Below, piece after piece: positions 1 to 11,558 of a DNA stretch of 21,782 nucleotides; the first letter of the stretch is position 1, and the number at the start of each line of letters is the position of its first letter. A program made the translations under genes and the position numbers. The notes beneath the pieces are model-generated. The model was given only the letters and a program-made list of their open reading frames with translations. It did no database searches and was not told where the DNA came from. The stretch comes from Zygnema circumcarinatum (Eukaryota; Streptophyta; Zygnematophyceae; Zygnematales; Zygnemataceae). Location of the stretch: the NCBI GenBank assembly GCA_037447605.1, contig CM074810.1:529698-551479 (forward strand), given 5' to 3'.

Positions 1-452
1 GGGTGGGAGAGGGTGGGAGAGGGTGGGAGAGGGTGGGAGAGAGTGGGAGAGGGTGGGAGAGGTGGGAGAGGGTGGGAGAGGGGAGGGAGTTGAGAAGGAC
101 CGTGGAGGGAGAGGGGAGAGAGGGGGAAGGGGAGGGAGATGGGAGGGAGGCAGAGGGAGAGGGAGAGGGGAAGGGGAGGGGACGGATAGGGGGAAGGGGA
201 GGTGGAGAGAAAAAGAATGGAGGAGGGAGAAGGGAGCGCGAGGAGAGGGGGAAGGAGGATAGAGAGAGGTGGAGGGAGAGCGAGGAAGGTGGGAGGGAGT
301 GGGGAGGGAGAGAGGAGAAAGAGGGAGGGGGCATGAGGGAGAGCGAAAGGAGAAGGAAAAAGAGATTTACGGAAGAGGGAAGGGAGGGAGGGGGGAGCGG
401 GAGAGGGGAGGGAGAGGGAACAGAGCATAGGACGTAGCCAATCCCAGCTCAC
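1..452. repeat. GA-rich intron sequence, with a 10-bp tandem repeat at 1-90
   Basis: After the donor at 452-451 the minus-strand gene enters its next intron. Positions 1 to about 90 are near-perfect copies of gggtgggaga; 90-430 is irregular GGGAGA/GGAGGA. Long open frames here are purine-repeat artefacts (E/G/R only). I see no gene. Confidence 0.8.
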
Positions 453-3295
<2,843 letters not shown>

Positions 3296-4028
3296 GGTTT
3301 CCCACGTGCGAGGGTGCGCCGAGCGCGCCTCTCAATGACACGTGGAAGCTCGCACGCCTGCAGACTCCGTACAGTCCCGCGTCTGTCCCGTACAAACTGG
3401 AGAAATGTCTCGTACAAAACCGTACATCGAGCACTGGCCCGCTGCTGCCGTAACAACGTGCTCCATGGAACAGTTCTATGTACAGTTCTGCTAGCAATTA
3501 TGTTGTGACAGTTCATTTCCCTGTTCCAGTAACATATTACAGCGTTTCTATGTCGGGCTTTAGTTGTCGCCGCCGGCTGGCTGCCGGCCACCGGCGCCGG
3601 TTCGGCTTAACCGGCATCACGTGACACTGTTGTATGCGCTGGCTTTTTCAGGATGAACAATAAGTCAATAACCCAAGTTCCAAGTAGTTTCAGGGTTTCT
3701 ATGCATACAACCTAGGTCCAGTCGAGATGTACAACAACTTTGTAATTTGTTAAACAAAAAACAAAAAAAAAGGAAGACACTTCCACATGAACTCGCACCC
3801 CACATGCCATTCACCTTCACACGAATGGTTAATGAACCCAACAATAACATTTTAAACATGGAAATCGTCCAATCTTCCTCTACAAACTTCCCTATCTACA
3901 CAGTACAATCTCATGCCTTCAAGTTACACCAATCAACACCACCCCATCAACAATAACCCCCCAAACCCTTCTTCCTTACCGCCTGGACCCCACAACCCCT
4001 TAAGCCCCCATAAGCCCCTCCCACAAGT
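3296..4028. other. Intergenic region between the renalase-like gene and the WSS1 duplication
   Basis: Upstream DNA of the minus-strand renalase-like gene. Positions 3360-3430 hold several CGTAC motifs, and 3565-3615 is a GC-rich stretch of repeated CCGGC. An A-rich tract follows at 3755-3775. Open frames here (111, 112 and 64 codons) show no recognisable protein. No gene is called. Confidence 0.6.
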
Positions 4029-4450
4029 CCCCTCCCTCCCTCCCTCCCTCTCTCCCTCCCTCCGTCCCTCCTCTCCCTCCCTCTCTCCCTCCCTTCCTCC
4101 CTTCCTCCCTTCTCTTCCTCCCTCTCTCCCTCCCTCCGTCCCTCCTCTCCCTCCACCTCTCCCTCCCTCCCTCCCTCCCTCCCTCCCTCTCTCCCTCCCT
4201 CCGTCCCTCCTCTCCCTCCCTCTCTCCCTCCCTTCCTCCCTTCCTCCCTTCTCTTCCTCCCTCTCTCCCTCCCTCCGTCCCTCCTCTCCCTCCACCTCTC
4301 CCTCCTCTCCCTCCCTCCCTCCCTCCCTCTCTCCCTCCCCCGTCCTCCTCTCCCTCCCTCTCTCCCTCCTCCGTCCCTCCTCTCCCTCCCCCTCCCCCTC
4401 TCCCTCCCTCCCCCCCTCCTCTCCCTCCCTCTCCCTCCCTCCCTCCCCTC
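4029..4450. repeat. CCCT/CCTCT microsatellite, left copy
   Basis: C/T-only sequence (purine-rich on the minus strand) with higher-order repetition of blocks of about 140 bp, for example 4066-4140 against 4205-4275. It forms the left part of the duplicated unit whose second copy starts near 5345. Its open frames on both strands are repeat artefacts. Confidence 0.9.
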
Positions 4451-4451
4451 C

Positions 4452-4485
4452 CGGCACTCCCTATGTCCCCACATAGGGAGTGCCG
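4452..4485. repeat. Perfect 15-bp inverted repeat, 4-nt loop, left copy
   Basis: Arms 4452-4466 and 4471-4485 are exact reverse complements around CCCC. On the minus strand the hairpin includes the last codons of the duplicated exon 4 and its TAG stop. Confidence 0.95.
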
Positions 4486-5362
4486 CTAGCCGCCTCCCCT
4501 CCCCGCGAGTAGCGCCACTGCTCGCACGCCCCGCAGCGGTCGGTCGCGTCCCTGTTCTCGAGAGTGCAGAACCTGCACGCCCACACTCGCATCTTTTTGG
4601 AACTGCGCAGCGCCGCCGCCATGGCTGCCGCAGCGCCGCTCACATCGTTTCGTGGTTTCTCCGGCGGCCGCTTCGCTCCGCATGCATCGCAAAGCAAGGC
4701 CAGTGGCTGAACCCCAACAGACACAGAAAAACCCCAACACCACCACAACACCCCATATGGACCATTTTTCCAAAAGTAATGACAAGGGAGAGCAATGATT
4801 GATTGGGACAAGTGGGGGGGAGAGGGAGGAGGAGGCACGCACAGATACGCACACAGCGGAAGTGCTAAAGAGAGAGGGAGGAAGTGGGGGGGGAGAGAGA
4901 GAGAGATTCTCAGGGCCACGTAACCAAGTAACCACTTACCCTATTCTCCAGCGTGCATGTCTCACATGCCCATCCGGAAACTTCTCCTCCGCCTTCCCCT
5001 CTCCTCTCCCTCTCTCTCTCCCTCTCACTTCCCCCCCAACTCTCCCTCCCTTCATTTCCTAAAAAGCCGCTCTCTCTCCTGCTTTCTGCAGCCGCCTTAG
5101 CCTGCCCTCCCCCCAATACACCTACATTGGATTCCCCTTTCCCATACAAACCTCTCCCAGGTATATCTCTCCCGTATGTGCCTCCCCCAGATGTGCCTCC
5201 TCCCTCACCTTCTCGTTTTCCCACCCCTACCCCAGATGCTCCCCCCCCAGAAACTGCCGAAGCTCTATTTTCCACAGGCAAAACCTCCCCCACTCCCCCT
5301 CCATCTCCCTCCCTCTCCCTCTCCCTCTCTCCCTCTCCCTCCCCCTCCCTCCCTCCCTCTCT
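4461..5362 (-). pseudogene. Tandem duplicate of the zinc-finger exons of the WSS1-like gene
   Basis: This segment repeats 5768-6669 at an offset of 1307 bp, and I found no difference over about 900 bp. It contains the end of exon 3 (ending at 4940 with WACETCTLENR, donor GTAAGT) and a copy of exon 4 (4706-4461), which completes finger 1, carries finger 2 and ends in TAG. It has no WLM domain and no start of its own. It lies downstream of the gene's stop codon, so by default it is an untranslated partial copy. It is in frame with the gene, however, so readthrough of TAG at 5770-5768 would give a protein with four fingers. Microsatellite at 5345-5757 separates the copies. An assembly artefact is possible. 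Confidence 0.85.
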
Positions 5363-5757
5363 CCCTCCCTCCATCCCTCCTCTCCCTCCTCTCTCCCTCC
5401 CTTCCTCCCTTCCTCCCTTCTCTTCCTCCCTCTCTCCCTCCTCCGTCCCTCCTCTCCCTCCCTCCTCTCCCTCCCTCCCTCCCTCCCTCCCTCCCTCTCT
5501 CCCTCCCTCCATCCCTCCTCTCCCTCCCTCTCTCCCTCCCTTCCTTCCTCCCTTCTCTTCCTCCCTCTCTCCCTCCCCCCGTCCCTCCTCTCCCTCCACC
5601 TCTCCCTCCCTCCCTCCCCCTCCCTCCCTCCCTCTCTCCCTCCCCCGTCCTCCTCTCTCCCTCCCTCTCTCCCTCCCTCCATCCCTCCTCTCCCTCCCCT
5701 CCCCCTCTCCCTCCCTCCCCCCCTCCTCTCCCTCCCTCTCCCTCCCTCCCTCCCCTC
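5345..5757. repeat. CCCT/CCTCT microsatellite, middle copy at the duplication junction
   Basis: C/T-only sequence like 4029-4450. Its right end is continuous with the microsatellite that encodes the acidic linker of WSS1 exon 3; its left end matches the downstream flank of the stop codon. It therefore looks like a hybrid of the two tracts. It is stop-free on the minus strand in the frame of the WSS1 exons. Confidence 0.9.
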
Positions 5758-5758
5758 C

Positions 5759-5792
5759 CGGCACTCCCTATGTCCCCACATAGGGAGTGCCG
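5759..5792. repeat. Perfect 15-bp inverted repeat, 4-nt loop, enclosing the WSS1-like stop codon
   Basis: Arms 5759-5773 and 5778-5792 around CCCC. On the minus strand it covers the codons for TPYVGT and the TAG stop at 5770-5768. An identical copy lies 1307 bp to the left. Confidence 0.95.
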
Positions 5793-7838
5793 CTAGCCGC
5801 CTCCCCTCCCCGCGAGTAGCGCCACTGCTCGCACGCCCCGCAGCGGTCGGTCGCGTCCCTGTTCTCGAGAGTGCAGAACCTGCACGCCCACACTCGCATC
5901 TTTTTGGAACTGCGCAGCGCCGCCGCCATGGCTGCCGCAGCGCCGCTCACATCGTTTCGTGGTTTCTCCGGCGGCCGCTTCGCTCCGCATGCATCGCAAA
6001 GCAAGGCCAGTGGCTGAACCCCAACAGACACAGAAAAACCCCAACACCACCACAACACCCCATATGGACCATTTTTCCAAAAGTAATGACAAGGGAGAGC
6101 AATGATTGATTGGGACAAGTGGGGGGGAGAGGGAGGAGGAGGCACGCACAGATACGCACACAGCGGAAGTGCTAAAGAGAGAGGGAGGAAGTGGGGGGGG
6201 AGAGAGAGAGAGATTCTCAGGGCCACGTAACCAAGTAACCACTTACCCTATTCTCCAGCGTGCATGTCTCACATGCCCATCCGGAAACTTCTCCTCCGCC
6301 TTCCCCTCTCCTCTCCCTCTCTCTCTCCCTCTCACTTCCCCCCCAACTCTCCCTCCCTTCATTTCCTAAAAAGCCGCTCTCTCTCCTGCTTTCTGCAGCC
6401 GCCTTAGCCTGCCCTCCCCCCAATACACCTACATTGGATTCCCCTTTCCCATACAAACCTCTCCCAGGTATATCTCTCCCGTATGTGCCTCCCCCAGATG
6501 TGCCTCCTCCCTCACCTTCTCGTTTTCCCACCCCTACCCCAGATGCTCCCCCCCCAGAAACTGCCGAAGCTCTATTTTCCACAGGCAAAACCTCCCCCAC
6601 TCCCCCTCCATCTCCCTCCCTCTCCCTCTCCCTCTCTCCCTCTCCCTCCCCCTCCCTCCCTCCCTCTCCCTCTCGTTCGGTCTCCCTCGCCCTCTGCTCC
6701 CCATCGGGCCCTGCTGTCTTCTCTCCCGCGCACCAAAGGTCGTCTCGGAGCCTTCTTTCGGCAGCCATGGCCGCAGCTTGAATAGGGCTTAAAGCACTTG
6801 AAATGTGACGATCTCCGCCCAATCGGCGGCCGCCACTTGGCATGATCCTGGCCGTCTGTGCCCGCTTCTCGGCAGCGATGGCTGCCGCGTGTTGCAGGGC
6901 TTGTCGGGACTTGGGACCTCTGCCCTCCCCTAGACGCTGTCCAGGTGCACTGAACCCTCCTGCAAGCAGCTCCTCACATTCCTGCAAAACACATGCAATT
7001 TAAAAGAAGGGGGGGGAAGGGGGGGAAGGGGAAGACTTGCATGTCAACAACCAATCATATGGTAAAGACATGAAAGTCAACGGCTAGGTAGAATCATATT
7101 TGTGATGATGGAAAGCTATAGACGTAAAAAACTGTAGCAGAGTCAAAGATTAGGAATGCTTCTTTACGGATTTTTTAAGGAAAAGGTTGAAGGCAACTGA
7201 AGGTTGAGCTCTCGGTCGATTATAGAGTTTACATGCAGAGAGAGTTAAGCTGCGTTGCTTAACCTTTGTGATCTCGTCGAGCAGTTTGTAAAACTGCGCA
7301 TCGTGGGGGCCCCGCTCGTTGTGAACGAGCTCGTGCAGCATTGTGCCCAGAATGTGTTCGTACGGAAAAAAACTCCTCTCGTCTTTCTGCCGCCGTAAGC
7401 GAATTTTGATTTCTTGGCCGCCGCCCACATTTAATCCCAAAAGCGCTGGATTCGCAGGGCTGCCAGAAAAAAAAAAAAAAAAAAAATGCCAGAAAAATGT
7501 TAAAAAACCCACATGCATCGTGATGCGATGGGATGGACATGAACGACCCCATCAGCCTCAATTCTGCATGCAGATTTTGTGAGCATATTATGAACAAATG
7601 GGTTCAACCCCATCCAACCCCATCCAACCCTGTTCAACCTCACCAAAGAATCCTCATAGAAAGGAACCAATACCCCCAAAGAGTATTCCATTTTTTCCCA
7701 AAATACGCCCAAGTTATCCACAATCTTGAAAGCTCCAACCAAATGCACGCACCCGAGCCACTATCGCCTCTCTCTCTCTCTCTGTCTCTCTCTCTCTCCC
7801 TCTCTCTGTCTCTCTCTCTCCCTCTCTCCCTCTCTCTG

Positions 7839-7870
<32 letters not shown>

Positions 7871-8262
7871 CTCTCTCTCTACCACTCGTCTCTCTCTCGC
7901 GTATCAGTCTATTCCGACATCTCTATGTAAATTTGTTTTGCGAGCAATCATCCTCCATTCCTCCTTCATCCGTAACACTCAGTTTCAATTTCATTTCATT
8001 CCATTCGCTGTTTATTAAATTTGATTCCCATCACGTTTCCTTGTTTTTTCTATTTTTGTTTTTAAATTCACATTTTCTCCCCCATCCCCGACCTGAACTC
8101 CGAGAGCAGCATGACCCGCCAGCGCCTTTTCCGCATAATTGGCGCCACGTCATCGGCCGCGCGCTGCAGCAGGCGCCGCGCCTCGTCGTCGCGATGGCCG
8201 CCACGTGTCACGATCTCCCACACCTTGTCCAGGTAGCCGTTCTCCAGGGAGGCGATAGGCAT
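5768..8262 (-). CDS. WSS1: WSS1-like DNA-dependent metalloprotease (WLM domain, two RanBP2-type zinc fingers)
   Basis: Wss1/SPRTN-type proteases degrade proteins crosslinked to DNA, and also SUMO/ubiquitin-modified chromatin proteins, in the nucleus. Exons: 8262-8093, 7459-7264, 6981-6247, 6013-5768, all GT-AG and in phase, giving 448 residues. The start is the ATG at 8262, at the usual distance upstream of the WLM domain. Conserved blocks are KRRWRVMLLSEF (about 45-56), LLGLNVGGG (63-71) and the zinc-protease motif HELVHN with a third histidine (H99, E100, H103, H109). FYKLLDEI and the plant-type block LSPIQAAAMAAERRL follow. A low-complexity acidic and glycine-rich linker (about 215-350) is encoded by microsatellite. 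Finger 1 uses C359, C362, C373 and C376 and is split by the last intron; finger 2 uses C411, C414, C425 and C428. As I recall, plant WSS1 proteins usually carry a single C-terminal finger. A tandem copy of the last exons lies downstream. Confidence 0.9.
6596..6680. repeat. CT/CCCT microsatellite inside WSS1 exon 3
   Basis: The tract encodes the E/G/R-rich linker between the WLM/helical region and the zinc fingers. It stays open in frame, so it is treated as coding. It matches the right edge of the 1307-bp duplication. Confidence 0.75.
7767..7905. repeat. (CT)n microsatellite in WSS1 intron 1
   Basis: CT dinucleotides with regular TCTG and CCCT interruptions in the intron 8092-7460. On the sense strand this is a GA tract. 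A separate A-run at 7467-7486 gives the polypyrimidine tract of the acceptor at 7460. Confidence 0.9.
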
Positions 8263-8736
8263 GCTGGGAGCGGCGGGAGAGAGGGGGAGGGAGGGAGGGA
8301 GGGACAGGAGACGAGGGAGGAGAGTAGGGAGTATGGAGGGTGGAGAGACGGAATGGAGGGAGAGAGAGAGAGAGAAAGGAGGAGGGAGGGAGAAGGGAGA
8401 AGAAAAAGAAGGGAAAGGAGAGGGAGCGCGTGCGAGAGAGAGAGAGAGAGACAGAGACAGAGAAAGGGACCAGGAGAGGGAGAGGAGAGAAAGGAATTTT
8501 TGCGTTTATTCCAAATAGAAGAATTTGCTCGTCGTAAGAGTTTATTGGGAAGATATTTTAATCTGTGGAATTGGGATGTTCGCAGAATTGCAACCTGTGG
8601 GAGCCGCTCCCTCTCTCTCTGCTCTATGTCTCTCTCATTTCCCTCCCTCCTCCCCTCTCCCCCCTCCTCTCTCTCCCCCCGCCCTCTCCTCTCTCACCGA
8701 ATCAATTTCCACTTAGAAATCCAGAAAATGCGAAGT

Positions 8737-8882
8737 TACAGGTTCGTCGTTTTGGAGCGAAGGAAACTTTCTTCAAGGCATCCATCGCTAGGGAATTACC
8801 AGGAAGCATCGCCGAAGCTTCAAGACGAAGCTCGGGAAGCTCCACCTACGATCCACCGCCGGCACGTTTGTCGTATTGGTAA
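8737..8882 (+). other. Unassigned open stretch, possible terminal exon
   Basis: After a possible acceptor (GTTACAG) the frame is open for about 48 codons, with a mixed non-repetitive composition (GAKETFFKASIARELPG and so on), and ends in TAA after SYW. I do not recognise a family and no matching upstream exon was found, so this may be chance. Confidence 0.2.
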
Positions 8883-8884
8883 TT

Positions 8885-9088
8885 TATATCGATACGATAT
8901 ATCTTGTAGGTTCGGACGACATATCGTATGAGTAACGATATATCGGTCTGTCCTGAGGGAGGTTGCTTCTCTCCAAACCCTCGTCCGGAAAAAAAAAACA
9001 TATATATATAACGGAGAAAAGCGGTTGCCTATGCCACGTGGCTGCCTTGCATGACGCCACGTGGCTTCTTACGTGGCGCCACGTGGTG
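8885..9088. promoter_or_regulatory. ATATCG-rich patch with adjacent CACGTG cluster
   Basis: Positions 8885-8946 hold repeated, partly palindromic ATATCGATACGATATATC-type motifs. Positions 9037-9088 hold GCCACGTGGC (a palindromic G-box) and three more ACGTGG sites. In plants CACGTG is bound by bZIP and bHLH factors; binding here is inferred. The same combination occurs at 16872-17090. Confidence 0.5.
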
Positions 9089-9103
9089 AAATTCTGTGAG
9101 TCA

Positions 9104-9203
9104 CGCAGCCCTGTCTGGCCCTCTTCTTTGAGCGCTACCTCACCTTCCGGGGAGGCTTCCTCGCTGCCGCCATGGAGGCCATCCGCCAGAGGGAGTGGCG
9201 GTG
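9104..9203 (+). other. Unassigned possible coding exon (strand ambiguous)
   Basis: On the plus strand, after TCACGCAG, about 33 codons are open and end in TGA. They have a balanced protein-like composition (FFERYLTFRGGFLAAAMEAI and so on). On the minus strand the same DNA has a good acceptor (TCCTTTCCAG) and a strong donor (GGAAG before GTGAGG), defining 9211-9158 with MASMAAARK inside. The second reading could be a 5' exon of the WSS1 transcript. I cannot decide between them and recognise neither product. Confidence 0.3.
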
Positions 9204-10156
9204 AAGGCGGATCTGGAAAGGATGTGAGACTCTACCCTCTCTCTCCTCTCTCTCTCTCTCTCGTTCTTCTCTCTCTCTCTCTCTCTCCCCCTCTCTCTCT
9301 CTCCCACTCTCTCTTCCCCCATCTCTCTCACTATCTCCCTCTCCCCTCTCTCTCCCCACTCCCCTCTCCCCTCTCTCCTCTCTCTCTCTCTCTCCCCCCT
9401 CTCTTTATCTCCATCTATCTCTCTTCCCCCCCCTCTTTCTCTCTCTCTCTCGCTCTCTCTATCTCCATTTCCCCCTTTCTCACCCTCCCTCCCTCCCTCG
9501 CACCTTCTTCCCTTTCTCTCGCCTCCCTCTTCCTTCTTCCCATCGCCCTCCTTTGGGTGGTTCGGTCATGAGCGAGTTTCTTGGTTTTTGGTTTGCGAAG
9601 TTTTGGAGTACGACGCTCTTGTCAGAGGTGTTCTTGCAAATAAATGTGATGCTGAAAATGTGTGATGAGAGGCATCATTCCAGTCGAAGCATTACCATCA
9701 AGATTAGCAGAATTGAAAATTGTGATTCGATGAGGGCAAACATAATTTGGACTTTAAGAAATGATGGGGTTTCGGTGGGTTTTTTCTGATTAAACTTGAG
9801 TACCCATAATGTTATTATGTTTTAAATGGGTATGGAGAATTAGATACTTTCATTGTGCTTAACGTCGGAAAAATCGCCTAAAATATTGAAGAAGTTAATT
9901 AGTTAAAAATAAATTAATTGATTAATTAAATTAATTTATGCTCATGTTTGCATTCCCTTTCTCGTTGTTTGCAAGCATGACCTCGAACCAAACCTCATTG
10001 TTCCTAAGAAAAAAAAAATGGCATTCCTAAAACTTTTCCTTAATTCAACCTTCATATCTATAAGACCGTCCCTTACTCCCATTTCGCTCTCCTGCAGATC
10101 TTCCTCTCGCCCAATCAACCTCCAACCTTTTGAACTAAAAGAGAATCCGAACAAAA

Positions 10157-10936
10157 ATGGAAGAAAAAAATGACGTATTGAAGATGAAAGATTCTCTCGA
10201 AGACTCTTTTTTGGCTGCTCTCGACGCTGCAGAGGAGGTGATTAGAGCTCAGAATGAGCTCCACGTGGCGCTTCAAGATGGGTTCTTTGACCTTACTAGG
10301 GCGCGCTACAACATGGGCCCTCTCCGTGTGGGCAAACTGCAATGGAGCGAGCGTTCCATGTCGGCGCTTTCCGTTATAAACGTTGAACTGAACAGCGCTT
10401 CATCTGAATGCAATGAAAGGAACAAAACCCAATTGGGAGAACTTGTGAATGCTCCTTCAGGGGGGAGTTTCGGATTGAAATTAGGGGTTGGACCGGCGGT
10501 TTTTAGGTTGGAAAAAGTGGGCTCGGATGCAGTGATTGAGTCAAAAGATGGTGGTGAGTCAAAAGAGGGTGAGAGCATAGGTGGAGAGGGTCTACGACAA
10601 AGGCGGCAGAGAAGGGCAAATGAAGGAGAGACTGTAGGGAAGGAGAGAGGAGGAGAGGGAGAAGAGGGTTTGGACGATGAGAGGTCATCGGTTCAAACCT
10701 CTACGAGTGCAGCTAGTAGTGAAGGGGATGCTGCTTCTTCTTCAAAGAAGAGGGAGGACCCACTTCGGTGGTTTGGAGGGCTCGTTCCTCCGAGTTTGAG
10801 GGAGGCGCAGGGGAAGTTTCTGAGAGCGGTTGAGTGCGTTGTGGATGTAGCGAGTGCTAAAGAGCAGCTGCGAGTGAAGATGGCTAATTACATGGAGATG
10901 AGAAGCAGCAGCAGCAGCAGCAGCAGCTTTAGTTGA
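10157..10936 (+). CDS. VMA22: Vma22/CCDC115-like V-ATPase assembly factor
   Basis: Vma22 (CCDC115 in animals) is an assembly chaperone, in yeast at the ER, for the membrane sector of the vacuolar proton ATPase. This single-exon ORF has 259 residues. An N-terminal helical stretch (about 10-40) leads into GFFDLTRARYNMG (42-54), a family hallmark. A variable, charged Glu/Gly/Ser-rich linker covers about 120-200. The second hallmark, DPLRWFGGLVPPSL (201-214), is followed by a helical tail. The C-terminus ends in eight serines encoded by an AGC run. The start is the ATG at 10157, in an A-rich context that suits eukaryotic initiation. It is the only complete gene here without an intron. It converges with the DPP gene on the other strand. 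The family call rests on the two motifs and their spacing. Confidence 0.85.
   Translation: MEEKNDVLKMKDSLEDSFLAALDAAEEVIRAQNELHVALQDGFFDLTRARYNMGPLRVGKLQWSERSMSALSVINVELNSASSECNERNKTQLGELVNAPSGGSFGLKLGVGPAVFRLEKVGSDAVIESKDGGESKEGESIGGEGLRQRRQRRANEGETVGKERGGEGEEGLDDERSSVQTSTSAASSEGDAASSSKKREDPLRWFGGLVPPSLREAQGKFLRAVECVVDVASAKEQLRVKMANYMEMRSSSSSSSSFS
10904..10927 (+). repeat. (AGC)8 trinucleotide repeat encoding polyserine
   Basis: In-frame AGC codons at the C-terminus of the Vma22-like protein. Length changes would alter the polyserine tail without shifting the frame. Confidence 0.95.
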
Positions 10937-10950
10937 CCGGTTGGTCAACC
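10933..10950. repeat. Short inverted repeat GTTGACC-GGTT-GGTCAAC at the Vma22-like stop
   Basis: Two perfect 7-bp arms overlap the TGA stop. The arm is the same GTTGACC motif as in the minisatellite at 691-830. It could fold in the mRNA or pair two W-box-like sites. Short enough to be chance. Confidence 0.5.
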
Positions 10951-11558
10951 AAATGGAATGAAAACTTGTATATGGTCGAGGGGCATCTTCTGGTTTTGAA
11001 TCATGAAGAATAGATGAGTCCGTTGGTTTCTCTTTTTTTATTGATATACATGCAAGCATGCATGCATGCATTGCCATCTCATAACTCACTGTTGTTTCCT
11101 CTTCACAAGATTACAATACAACGGATAAGCCTCAGAACCAGAGCAGAAAGAAGGCCATAAATTGGGCACTTTTTGAAAGGTTAACAGACACCGCCTTCAG
11201 TCTCAGTTGCAGTTCCAGTTACAGTTCCAGTTCCCGTATTGCATTTCCGTGTCAACGAGTACAATCTAACACCATCTCTTTCCATGCACCTCCCCTTCCC
11301 AAACCTTAAAATCATCAGAGTGCCGCCCAAACCCCCCCTTCCTACAAATACAAAAAATAGCCACCATTCCTCGGGAGAGTGGAGAAAGTCTCCCCCCCTT
11401 TCTCTCTCTCTTTCCCTCTCTCTAAACGGAGCTACTCTTCCCCCTCCCCCTCTCTCTTCCCCTCTCTTCCTCCCTCTCCCCCCTCTCTCACTCGCTCTCC
11501 TGCATTAAGGGTTAGGGTTTCGACGCCTGCACTCTCCCTCTCTATTTCCCAACCGTTT
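10951..11558. other. Convergent intergenic region (3' flanks of Vma22-like and DPP genes)
   Basis: Contains an ATGC repeat (11050-11070), a short CAGTTC/CAGTTA repeat (11200-11235) and a CT-rich stretch (11390-11505). A telomere-like TTAGGGTTT motif lies at 11512-11520. No gene or clear polyadenylation signal recognised. Confidence 0.6.

Larger units (their letters stand above)
8263..10156. other. Intergenic region between the WSS1-like and Vma22-like genes
   Basis: Positions 8275-8495 are GA-rich (CT on the WSS1 sense strand, just upstream of its ATG) and 8610-8695 is CT-rich. An ATATCG-rich patch lies at 8885-8946, followed by four CACGTG/ACGTGG sites at 9037-9088. A CT microsatellite spans 9236-9500. 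From 9560 to 10156 the sequence becomes A/T-rich with ATTAATTA motifs near 9900-9940. Two open stretches (8737-8882 and 9104-9203) are listed separately. No confident gene. Confidence 0.6.

Noticed and set aside
3913-4476. Long Ser/Pro ORFs (plus) and Gly/Glu/Arg ORFs (minus) over the CCCT tracts here and at 4953-5796
   Set aside because: Pure repeat composition, open in several frames at once. No start context or conserved segment in this part.
10306-10578. Minus-strand ORFs opposite the Vma22-like gene (also 10503-10688 and 10742-11089)
   Set aside because: Antisense shadows of a plus-strand ORF with conserved Vma22 motifs.
10680-10710. GGTTCAAACC as a possible tRNA T-arm
   Set aside because: No cloverleaf around it, and it lies within the Vma22-like coding sequence.
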